Source: Actinomycetota bacterium
GTDB taxonomy: Bacteria; Actinomycetota; Acidimicrobiia; Acidimicrobiales; Microtrichaceae
Direction of reading: 5' to 3'
DNA: 64,000 bases
Assembly (NCBI GenBank): GCA_016870275.1
Contig: VGBZ01000007.1
Location: 1 to 64,000, forward strand
Position numbers and translations under genes: made by a program. The notes under the pieces were generated by a model. The model saw only the letters and a list, made by a program, of their open reading frames with translations. It was not told the origin of the DNA and did not search any database. Positions 18,217 to 25,866 of this stretch are shown here, piece by piece. Position 1 is the stretch's first letter. Each line of letters opens with the position of its first letter.

Positions 18217-19686
18217 GTGGGTGATGTCCGAGGGTTCTTGAAGCACGATCGCTCGCTGCCCTCTCGGCGGCCGGTCCCGGTGCGACTGCTCGACTGGCAG
18301 GAGGTCTACGAGGCCCCCGAGCCGGGAGCGATCGAGTTGCAGGCCAGTCGGTGCATGGACTGCGGAATCCCCTTTTGCAACAACGGGTGTCCGCTGGGGA
18401 ACATCATCCCCGACTGGAACGACATGGTGTACCGGGATGAGTGGCGTCAGGCCATCGACCGCCTGCATGCGACCAACAACTTCCCGGAGTTCACCGGGCG
18501 CCTGTGCCCGGCTCCGTGTGAGGCGGCATGCGTCCTCGGGATCAACGCCGATCCGGTCACGATCAAGCAGGTCGAGGTGTCGATCATCGATCGGGCCTGG
18601 GACGAGGGATGGGTCGTTCCGGTCCGACCCGCCCAGATGACCGGACGCAGCGTGGCGGTGATCGGCTCAGGTCCCGCTGGGCTCGCTGCGGCTCAACAAC
18701 TCACGCGTGCCGGTCATCGAGTGGTCGTGCTCGAACGAGCGGACCGGATCGGTGGCCTCCTTCGCTACGGGATTCCAGAGTTCAAGATGGAGAAGCGGGT
18801 GCTCGACCGGCGCCTCGCACAGATGCGGGCCGAGGGCACCGAGTTCCGGACCGGGGTGGAGATCGGCGTCGACGTGAGCGTCGAGAGCGTCCGGCGTGAG
18901 TTCGACGCCATCGTCATCGCCACCGGTTCGACGGCTTGGCGGGATCTGCCGATCCCCGGCCGGGACCTCAGCGGAATCCATCAGGCCATGGAGTACCTCC
19001 CGTGGGCGAATCGGGCCCAGGAGGGTGATCTCGAAGTCGATACCGTCCCAATCCATGCCGGCGGCAAGCGGGTGGTGATCATCGGCGGTGGCGACACCGG
19101 CGCCGACTGCCTCGGAACCGCACATCGGCAGGGTGCGGCGCACATCTCGCAGTTCGAGATCATGCCCCGACCTCCGGTAGATCGGCCTGACGCCAACCCG
19201 TGGCCGACGTGGCCGTTCATCTACCGAACGTCCTCGGCGCACGAGGAGGGCGGCGATCGGGTCTACTCGGTGAACACCGTCGAGTTCGTCGATGACGGCT
19301 CGGGTGCGCTGTGCGGCCTGCGATTGGTCGACGTCGAACAGCAGGTCGTGGACGGCCGTCCATCGTTCGTCCCTGTTGATGGCAGCGAACGGATCCTCGA
19401 AGCGGATCTCGTGTTCCTGGCCATGGGGTTCGTGGGGCCGGAACGTCCCGGACTACTCGAGCAACTCGACGTCGAACTCGACGACCGGGGGAACGTCACC
19501 CGCAGTGCGGACTGGTCGACCAGCATCGACGGCGTGTTCGTCTGTGGCGATGCCGGACGCGGGCAGAGCCTGATCGTGTGGGCAATCGCCGAGGGTCGGT
19601 CCTGTGCTGCCTCGGTGGACCGTCACCTGATGGGGGAGACCGACCTTCCGAGCCCGGTGGCACCAACCGACCGACCGCTCGTCTGA
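18217..19686 (+). CDS. gltD: Glutamate synthase, small (beta) subunit
   Basis: A 489-residue NADPH-dependent small subunit that feeds electrons to GltB. The N-terminal domain has two cysteine clusters for 4Fe-4S centres (CMDCGIPFCNNGCPLG and CPAPCEAAC). It is followed by the FAD-binding VIGSGPAGLAAAQQL, the NADPH-binding IIGGGDTGADC, and a C-terminal FAD-contacting segment with VCGDAGRGQSL. I prefer GTG 18217, which gives the usual MGDVRGFL start and has GGAG 5 bases upstream, over GTG 18211. The glycosyltransferase gene begins 9 bases after its stop, so read-through into the glycan island is likely. Confidence 0.96.
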   Translation: MGDVRGFLKHDRSLPSRRPVPVRLLDWQEVYEAPEPGAIELQASRCMDCGIPFCNNGCPLGNIIPDWNDMVYRDEWRQAIDRLHATNNFPEFTGRLCPAPCEAACVLGINADPVTIKQVEVSIIDRAWDEGWVVPVRPAQMTGRSVAVIGSGPAGLAAAQQLTRAGHRVVVLERADRIGGLLRYGIPEFKMEKRVLDRRLAQMRAEGTEFRTGVEIGVDVSVESVRREFDAIVIATGSTAWRDLPIPGRDLSGIHQAMEYLPWANRAQEGDLEVDTVPIHAGGKRVVIIGGGDTGADCLGTAHRQGAAHISQFEIMPRPPVDRPDANPWPTWPFIYRTSSAHEEGGDRVYSVNTVEFVDDGSGALCGLRLVDVEQQVVDGRPSFVPVDGSERILEADLVFLAMGFVGPERPGLLEQLDVELDDRGNVTRSADWSTSIDGVFVCGDAGRGQSLIVWAIAEGRSCAASVDRHLMGETDLPSPVAPTDRPLV

Positions 19687-19695
19687 CGGCATCTC

Positions 19696-20649
19696 GTGCC
19701 GTCGACCCGGCCTGCGCCGTCGCCGCTCCGCGTCGTCGTGGTCCACTGGAACCAGCCGGAACGCTGCGTCGACACCGTGCGTCGGCTCGTGGGTGACCGG
19801 GTGCCGGTGCGGGTCACGGTGGTCGACAACGGGTCCGCAACGGAACATCTGGCCCACGTCCGTGACGGTCTCGCCGACCTGGTGGACGCTGGACGGGTGG
19901 AGGTGGTGCCGGTCGGGGTGAACGCCGGGTTCGGGCCGGGCGCCAACGTCGGGTTGCGCCGGTTCCTGGAGCGGGACGGTGACGGCGAATGGGTCGGTCT
20001 GTGTCCCCACGACGTCGGCCTCGCCGACGACTGTCTCGGGCTGCTGCTGGCAGCGGTCGCAGGTGTGCCGGGTGCCGGCCTGGCATGCGCGGACGTCGGT
20101 GACGGGATGGTGCCGGTGATCGACCCCTACTTCGGTGGCCTCACCGTGCCCGCCCGTCGGTGGAGCCCCGGTGCCGGCGAGATCGTCGAGCCGGTCGGAT
20201 GGGAGGACGTGGCGTACCCCCACGGGACGTTCATGCTGCTCCGACGCGGTTGCATCGCGGAGGTCGGGGTCTTCGACGAGCGCTACTTCTCGTACTGCGA
20301 GGAGGCCGACCTGGCCGTCCGCGCGCGTCGTGCTGGCTGGCAGGTGGGGCTGGTCCGGGGTGCCCGGGTGAGGAATCAGCACCTGGGGTCGTCTGTGCCG
20401 CTCGTGGACTACCTCCAGACCCGGAACACGATCCTGCTGGTCCGGGAGGTCAGCGGTCGGTACCACGCTGCGGTGCGGACGGTCATCTCGCTCGTTCAGG
20501 TGTTGCTCGGCACCCTCTGGCCGGCACGACGTCCGCTCGTGTTCGACGCCGACGCCCGTCGGCGAGGTGTCCTGGACGCCCTGCGGGGTCGGTACGGCCC
20601 GCCGCCGGCGGACCTGGGTCGGCCTCAGGCGGTGACGGGCTCGTCCTGA
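19696..20649 (+). CDS. Glycosyltransferase family 2, rhamnosyltransferase-like
   Basis: A 317-residue GT-A fold transferase, predicted cytoplasmic or membrane-associated, that adds a sugar from a nucleotide donor to a growing glycan. It has VVDNGS, NAGFGPGANVG and an aspartate in PHDVG. The FDERYFSYCEEADL motif in the acceptor half is typical of WbbL-like rhamnosyltransferases. The donor and acceptor are not provable from sequence. GTG 19696 lies 9 bases after gltD, so it may be transcribed with gltBD although its role fits the genes downstream. Its last 25 bases overlap the 3' end of the converging spermidine-synthase-like gene. Confidence 0.88.
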   Translation: MPSTRPAPSPLRVVVVHWNQPERCVDTVRRLVGDRVPVRVTVVDNGSATEHLAHVRDGLADLVDAGRVEVVPVGVNAGFGPGANVGLRRFLERDGDGEWVGLCPHDVGLADDCLGLLLAAVAGVPGAGLACADVGDGMVPVIDPYFGGLTVPARRWSPGAGEIVEPVGWEDVAYPHGTFMLLRRGCIAEVGVFDERYFSYCEEADLAVRARRAGWQVGLVRGARVRNQHLGSSVPLVDYLQTRNTILLVREVSGRYHAAVRTVISLVQVLLGTLWPARRPLVFDADARRRGVLDALRGRYGPPPADLGRPQAVTGSS

Positions 20650-23144
20650 ACGGCGGTCGGACCGGCGGGCGCCCCCGAGACCCGGTCGTGGACCGAACGC
20701 AGTCGCCACAGCGTCGCGCCGGCCACCAGGTAGAGGCACAGTGCGAGCAACTGCACGGCCCGGAACCCGAACGACATGGACAGGATCGTCGTCAGCACCG
20801 ACCCGATGACCGAGAACACGCCGTTGATCGCCCAGGCCCAGGCGACGTACTCGTCAGGATGGCTCGTCATGCCGCCCACGGTCCGCAGTCCGAGCGGCAT
20901 GAACATCCCGAGGCAGAGTCCGAGCGGCGCCAGGATCACGAACGCGAGCAGCACCCGCACCGCGAACGGCGCAGAAAGCGTGGACTCGGTGATGGGTGAG
21001 AGTGCGAACCGGTAGAAGATGGTCAGGAGCACCAGGAGGCCGAGCAGCGGACCGATGGCCGCCTTGGGGTTGTCGGCGAACCGGTTGGAGAGCAGGGCGC
21101 CGAGTCCGGTGAAGACCAGGATCGAGGCGAGCGTCACGGTGAGGGAGTAGGTCGGAAAGCCGAGGTACTCGGTGAGCCGTTGGATCATGGTGATCTCGTA
21201 GAGCATGAACGCCAGTCCGAGCGCCGCGAAGTAGATCGCTGACGGGCCCTTCGCAGGCATCGCCCGCCACTCCTGCTTCACCACCAGGAACGGGAGGATC
21301 AGGAAGAGCACTGCGAAGACGGCGGCGATCAGGAGGAGCAGCAACAGGACGCGCTCACCGACGCCCGTCTCGCGGTCCTGCGGATCGACTCGCTCGGTGA
21401 TCGAGCCGACCACGTCGGAGAACGGTACGAAGTGCCAGAAGAACGGTCCGTCGTCGGTGATCGCGTCGACGTCGTAGGGGTAGTCTGCGAGCAGGGCCTC
21501 GATCTCCTGGTCACTCGCCGTCGGGATGGCCGACACCAGGCCCGGCGGTACCTCGAACCCGGGCGCGTAGATCAGCGTGCCGCCGTCGGCGTCGGGCACG
21601 TTGGCCACGAACCGCTCCACCTCCTCGGGGGTGAACGGCTCGCGCTTCAACATGATCGTCGACACCGCTGGTGCGTAGACGTCGGTCGACGTCGCGACGA
21701 GCACGTGCTGGCTCATGTCCTCGATGCCGATCCGTCGGAAGGCCTCCCGCGCCGTGAGCAGGTAGCGAGCAGTGCGGTTGGGCCGGTCGGCGAACGAGAC
21801 CTCGCCGAACTGCGCCACTGCGATGCCTCGGTCGCTCAGGTGGTCGAGCGTGGTCTCGATCATGTCGGCGGTGTACAGGTACGACTCCGACAGGACGAAG
21901 GCACCCGACGACGCGGCGTTGCTGGCCGCGTAGCTGTCGGGAGCGACGTACCAGATCAGGTCGTAACGGTCGGGCGAGCGGGCCAGGAACGACCGGCCGT
22001 CTCCCTGGGTCAGGTTGACCTGCGGATAGGAGGTGAGGTCACCGGTGAAGTCGGCGAACCGCTCGCGGACCAGCCCGACGGTGACCGGGTTCAACTCGAC
22101 GGCGTCGATCCGGCGTGACTCACGGTTGAGCGAGGCCACGATCTCGTTGCCACCGGCTGAGCCGATGATGAGTTGACGGTCGGGAGGCGTCTGCAGGACG
22201 TCGAACGGCCAGGCCCGGGGATCGGTCTCGAAGCGGGTCTCCTCGGCGGGTGTCCCGTCGAGACGGATGAGCCCTGATCCGGGGGTGCCGTCGTGCACCA
22301 GGATCTTGATCCGGTCCGCGATCTCGGGGTTGACCTCTGGCGGGACCTCGTTGACGTCGACCCGGAACACCGGCCCCCAGTCGGAGAACACCCGGCTGGG
22401 TCCCGGCTGGACCTTGGAGTCCTCGGGCCGGATGTCCGGGAGCACGCCGGACGCGAGCGACGGAACGAGGAGCAGGATGGCCAGGGCCGCAGCGGCGATC
22501 CGTGGTGTCCGGGCGGCGGCCGGGAGCAACCAGGCGCCGAGACCAGCGAGCAGGGCGGCCGAGAGCATCACCACCGACGGCGGGCCGAGCCAGGTGATGA
22601 GGAACACGACCACGAGCGCGGCGATGCCTGCGCCGAGGAGGTCGGAGAAGTAGAGGCGTCCGATGTCGTCCCCGCCCCGCCCCAGGAGCACGGCGATCGC
22701 GACCCCGATCGCGATGAACGTGGCGAACAGGGCCAGGCAGATCACGACCAGTGTGGCGAGTGCCCGGAACGACCCGCCGCTCCCGTAGTCCCACAGCGCC
22801 AGGGTGTCGACCGGGATCTGGGACACCACGAGGTAGCCCACCACGATGCTGACGGCACCGAGCACGCTCGTCCACGAGAGGATCCGCCGGGTTCCGGTGC
22901 TGCGGAGCCTCGCCGACAGGACGACCAGGGTTGCGCCGCTGCCGATCCCGAGGAGTGCCAGCCCGATCACGAGGTACGTGTAGTAGTACCAGAGCTTGTA
23001 GGAGATGATCCGGGTGTAGGAGACCTCGAGCAGCAGTCCGGCGAGACTCACCACGAAGATGGCAACGAGGGCCTCCCGTCGGCTCACCGCCACCCCGTCG
23101 GGTTCGTCGATCGTGGTGTCGGTGGACTGCTCAGGACTGCTCAC
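20625..23144 (-). CDS. Membrane protein with embedded spermidine-synthase-like domain
   Basis: An 839-residue protein with about seven N-terminal membrane segments (residues about 25-245), a soluble Rossmann-type domain resembling spermidine synthases (about 255-590), and about six further membrane segments at the C-terminus. The domain keeps a cofactor-loop-like IIGSAGG (326-332) and an acidic VELNP strand end. The aminopropyltransferase active-site DxxDP-type motif is replaced by WYVAPDS (398-404), so polyamine synthesis is doubtful. Fused proteins of this type are common and uncharacterised. The GTG at 23144 overlaps the 3' end of the HAD gene by 14 bases. It is the third gene of a minus-strand unit with that gene and a GT4 gene. 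Confidence 0.8.
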   Translation of the reverse strand: MSSPEQSTDTTIDEPDGVAVSRREALVAIFVVSLAGLLLEVSYTRIISYKLWYYYTYLVIGLALLGIGSGATLVVLSARLRSTGTRRILSWTSVLGAVSIVVGYLVVSQIPVDTLALWDYGSGGSFRALATLVVICLALFATFIAIGVAIAVLLGRGGDDIGRLYFSDLLGAGIAALVVVFLITWLGPPSVVMLSAALLAGLGAWLLPAAARTPRIAAAALAILLLVPSLASGVLPDIRPEDSKVQPGPSRVFSDWGPVFRVDVNEVPPEVNPEIADRIKILVHDGTPGSGLIRLDGTPAEETRFETDPRAWPFDVLQTPPDRQLIIGSAGGNEIVASLNRESRRIDAVELNPVTVGLVRERFADFTGDLTSYPQVNLTQGDGRSFLARSPDRYDLIWYVAPDSYAASNAASSGAFVLSESYLYTADMIETTLDHLSDRGIAVAQFGEVSFADRPNRTARYLLTAREAFRRIGIEDMSQHVLVATSTDVYAPAVSTIMLKREPFTPEEVERFVANVPDADGGTLIYAPGFEVPPGLVSAIPTASDQEIEALLADYPYDVDAITDDGPFFWHFVPFSDVVGSITERVDPQDRETGVGERVLLLLLLIAAVFAVLFLILPFLVVKQEWRAMPAKGPSAIYFAALGLAFMLYEITMIQRLTEYLGFPTYSLTVTLASILVFTGLGALLSNRFADNPKAAIGPLLGLLVLLTIFYRFALSPITESTLSAPFAVRVLLAFVILAPLGLCLGMFMPLGLRTVGGMTSHPDEYVAWAWAINGVFSVIGSVLTTILSMSFGFRAVQLLALCLYLVAGATLWRLRSVHDRVSGAPAGPTAVQDEPVTA

Positions 23145-23835
23145 GGGCCTCCTCGGGACTGCTCGACGCTAACGCGTCGCCGGCGGCCGGGGGCTCACCC
23201 CCGAGTCGGTCGCCCGCACCTGCCAGCCCGACCAGGGGGAGAGGACTCGGGTACGCCCGGCCGGAGTCGACGACGGACCCGACGACCACATCCTCGACCT
23301 CGGCCCACGTCCGGGCGCGGAGTCCGCCGAGGCTCCTGTTGTACGGCTGGTCGAAGACCAGCACCCGTGCAGCCGAGGCCCGGAGGGCCTCCACGTTGTG
23401 TGGGGCGTCCTCCACGTACAGGTCGGCTCCCACCTGCGGCTTGGCCCCGAGGAAGCAGATGTCGCGGTAGGGGACACGGTTGGTGTCGAGCCAGCCCACG
23501 GTGTCGGCGACCGCCGTGGCGTGGTTCCAGTTCGACACCAGACGGTGGGTGATGATGCGGATCCACACCCCTGCGTCGGAGAGCCGCCAGAGCGTGTCGG
23601 AGACCCCGTCGATCGGCGGCATGGTGGCGAAGAGGTGGTCCTCGACGACCGCACGCCGGTGGTGCTCCAGGAACGAGGTGCGGTCGAGCCCCCACTCGGC
23701 GAAGTCCCAGGTGACATCGTCGGTCAGGCTCGAGGGATCCACCTCCCGGTGCCGGGCGACGGCGGCCCGGAAGGCGGCGGTGTAGTCCGCGCACACGCCG
23801 TCGAGGTCGACGCCGAGCACGAACGGAGAGGTCAC
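23131..23835 (-). CDS. HAD-family phosphatase, 5'(3')-deoxyribonucleotidase-like
   Basis: A 234-residue HAD hydrolase. The N-terminal GVDLDGVCADYTAAF has the nucleophile Asp and acid/base Asp. Then come IRIITHR (motif II Thr), the Lys of GAKPQV and the acidic YVEDAPHN motif; together these resemble the NT5C 5'(3')-deoxyribonucleotidase group. About 45 C-terminal residues after VVGSVVDSG look disordered. The GTG at 23835 overlaps the GT4 stop by 4 bases. Within a glycan operon it could act on a nucleotide or sugar phosphate by-product; that is inference. Confidence 0.8.
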   Translation of the reverse strand: MTSPFVLGVDLDGVCADYTAAFRAAVARHREVDPSSLTDDVTWDFAEWGLDRTSFLEHHRRAVVEDHLFATMPPIDGVSDTLWRLSDAGVWIRIITHRLVSNWNHATAVADTVGWLDTNRVPYRDICFLGAKPQVGADLYVEDAPHNVEALRASAARVLVFDQPYNRSLGGLRARTWAEVEDVVVGSVVDSGRAYPSPLPLVGLAGAGDRLGGEPPAAGDALASSSPEEAREQS

Positions 23836-25040
23836 CTCGAGGGCACCAGCGCGTGGTCAAGTCGGGCGGTGCCGCGACGCTCGGCGGCGTCGGCGGCGAG
23901 GACCTCGAAGTTGCTCAGCGCCGCGTGCTCCCACGTGAGGGTCGCCGAGCGGTCCAGGGCGCCCCGCCCCAGCCGGTCCCGTTCCGCCGGGTCGCCGAGG
24001 ACCCGGACGAGGCCACCGACGAGCGCCTCCTCGTCGACGGCGAGCAGCCCGGAGGTGCCCTGCACGACGGCGTCGGCGTGGCCGGCGATGTCGCTGACCA
24101 CAGCAGGGGTTCCGCACGCCCCTGCCTCGGTGATCGTCATGCCCCAGCCCTCCCGGATCGACGCGGAGGTCACGGTCCACGCGCGCCGGTACAGGTCGAG
24201 CAGTTCGGCGTCGGAGATCCGCCCGAGCAGGCGGACGTACCCCTCGGCGTCGTGGTCGGCGATCGCCGCGGCGATGGTGGGTCGTTCGTATCCCTCGCCG
24301 ACGATGTGGAGCTCGGCGCCGTCGACACGCTCGCGTACCCGGGCGAAGGCGGCGACCAGCCGGGGGAAGTCCTTGACGGGAACCAGCCGGCCGACGGCGA
24401 CGGCGAGCGGCGTGGACGAGCGGGACCCACCGGGCGTGAAGCCGGGGTCGACCCCGGGCGGGATCACCTCCACGAGCTCCGGCCGGAACCCGTGTTCGAG
24501 GAGCTCCTCGCGGGAGGTGTGGGACAACGTCACCACGTGCTGGCGACGGTAGAGCCGAGGTGCGATCCGCTCCTCCAGCGCAACGCCGGCCGCAGCGATC
24601 GGTCCCGGCTGACTCATGGCCCACATCGGACCGTGGATGTGGTGCAGCCAGATCATCCTGGGTCCACGGCGCCAGAGCGGGGAGAGGAACGGCATGCCGT
24701 TCCAGATCTCCACCAGTCCGTCGCACGGTCCCAGTCGCCCGGTGACCTCGGCCAGTGCGGAGCGCGGGAACACGGTGTAGCGGTTGCCGCGCCGGCTCAC
24801 CGAGTAGCCGTCCCGGGACGCCGTGGGGGGACGACCGACCGACGCAGAGGTGCGCATCGTCACGCTCAGCCCCGACTGCGTCCAGATCGAGCTGATGTTG
24901 TGGGCGTGGATCTCGCTGCCGCCGGCCTCCGGGTCGTCGAGGTCCCGCCACCCGAGCAGGTGGACCGTCCCGATCCCGCTGTCGGCCGCCAGGTCGGCGA
25001 TCTTGCGGCGAGTCTCCTCGCTGGCAACGGGCGTGTTCAC
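23832..25040 (-). CDS. Glycosyltransferase family 4
   Basis: A 402-residue GT-B fold retaining transferase. The N-terminal half has the GGSEIHAHNI loop, typical of GT4 enzymes that bind donor and acceptor, and the C-terminal half has VGRLVPVKDF, HIVGEG, SIREGWGMTITEAGACGTPAV. No membrane segment is visible, so it should act at the inner face of the membrane. It is the first gene of a minus-strand unit with the HAD phosphatase (4-base overlap) and the spermidine-synthase-like protein. The GTG start at 25040 lies 9 bases after a minus-strand TAGTGT box. Confidence 0.9.
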   Translation of the reverse strand: MNTPVASEETRRKIADLAADSGIGTVHLLGWRDLDDPEAGGSEIHAHNISSIWTQSGLSVTMRTSASVGRPPTASRDGYSVSRRGNRYTVFPRSALAEVTGRLGPCDGLVEIWNGMPFLSPLWRRGPRMIWLHHIHGPMWAMSQPGPIAAAGVALEERIAPRLYRRQHVVTLSHTSREELLEHGFRPELVEVIPPGVDPGFTPGGSRSSTPLAVAVGRLVPVKDFPRLVAAFARVRERVDGAELHIVGEGYERPTIAAAIADHDAEGYVRLLGRISDAELLDLYRRAWTVTSASIREGWGMTITEAGACGTPAVVSDIAGHADAVVQGTSGLLAVDEEALVGGLVRVLGDPAERDRLGRGALDRSATLTWEHAALSNFEVLAADAAERRGTARLDHALVPSR

Positions 25041-25048
25041 GACCCGCC

Positions 25049-25055
25049 TACACTA
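25049..25055. promoter_or_regulatory. Bidirectional -10 element (TACACTA / TAGTGTA)
   Basis: Seven bases read TACACT on the plus strand and TAGTGT on the minus strand. They serve the methyltransferase gene (GTG 25084, with AGGAGG at 25075-25080) and the GT4 gene (GTG 25040) respectively. The two starts are only 43 bases apart. Confidence 0.45.
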
Positions 25056-25083
25056 CGCGGCCGTCGTCGGCCCGAGGAGGATC

Positions 25084-25866
25084 GTGAAGCTCACCGGTGA
25101 GCGCCCCATCGAGGGCGAGACGCCCGACTCCCTGCTGGCGCTCCACGCCGCCGGGTATCGTGAGGTGCGGGCCCGGCTGGGCCCCGGCCGGCTGCTCGAC
25201 GTCGGGTGCGGTCTGGGCGACGAGAGCGTCGGATTCACCTCGTCGGACCGGTCCGTGGTCGGCGTCGACTACGACCCGGCCACAGCGGCCGCTGCCGTCC
25301 GGGCGCACGGTCGCTCAGGGCTGGAGGCGGTGTGTGGCGACGGATCGCGCCTCGGCCTACGTGACGGCGCCTTCGACGCCGTGTGCTCGTCGCACCTGAT
25401 CGAGCACTTCGTCGATCCCGAACTGCACGTTCGCGAGGTGTCACGGGTGTTGGCCGACGACGGCACGGCGTTCTTCCTGACGCCCAACGCCCCGGCGGAC
25501 TTCGAGAACCCGTACCACGTGTATCTCTTCACCCCGGAGGACCTGCGGGCCACGCTCCGGCGGCATTTCGGGTCGGTCGAGGTGCTGGGTCTCGACGCCA
25601 ACGAGACCGCCAAGGCCGACTTCGAGCAGCGTCGGGCGATGGCCGATCGGCTGCTCCGGCTGGACCCGCTCGGACTGCGTCACCGGCTCCCACGGCAGGC
25701 CTTCGTCTGGCTCCACGCCACGGGACGCCGACTGGCCTACCGCTACACGTCGACGTCGCAGACCGGCGGGAGCTCGGGGATCACCGAGGCGGACTTCGCA
25801 ACGACGGACTCGATCGACGAGACCACGCTCGTGCTCTTCGCCGTCTGCCGTCAACCGCTCGACTGA
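25084..25866 (+). CDS. Class I SAM-dependent methyltransferase
   Basis: A 260-residue methyltransferase with the SAM-binding motif LLDVGCGLGDES near the N-terminus, VVGVDYD (acidic strand-2 end), and the HLIEHFVDP post-motif, as in O-methyltransferases of the UbiG/Methyltransf_11 type. In a glycan island it probably methylates a sugar or lipid-linked intermediate, though the substrate is not provable. GTG 25084 has an unusually close AGGAGG, three bases away. It forms a single-gene unit whose last 16 bases overlap the end of the AftD-like gene. Confidence 0.85.
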   Translation: MKLTGERPIEGETPDSLLALHAAGYREVRARLGPGRLLDVGCGLGDESVGFTSSDRSVVGVDYDPATAAAAVRAHGRSGLEAVCGDGSRLGLRDGAFDAVCSSHLIEHFVDPELHVREVSRVLADDGTAFFLTPNAPADFENPYHVYLFTPEDLRATLRRHFGSVEVLGLDANETAKADFEQRRAMADRLLRLDPLGLRHRLPRQAFVWLHATGRRLAYRYTSTSQTGGSSGITEADFATTDSIDETTLVLFAVCRQPLD

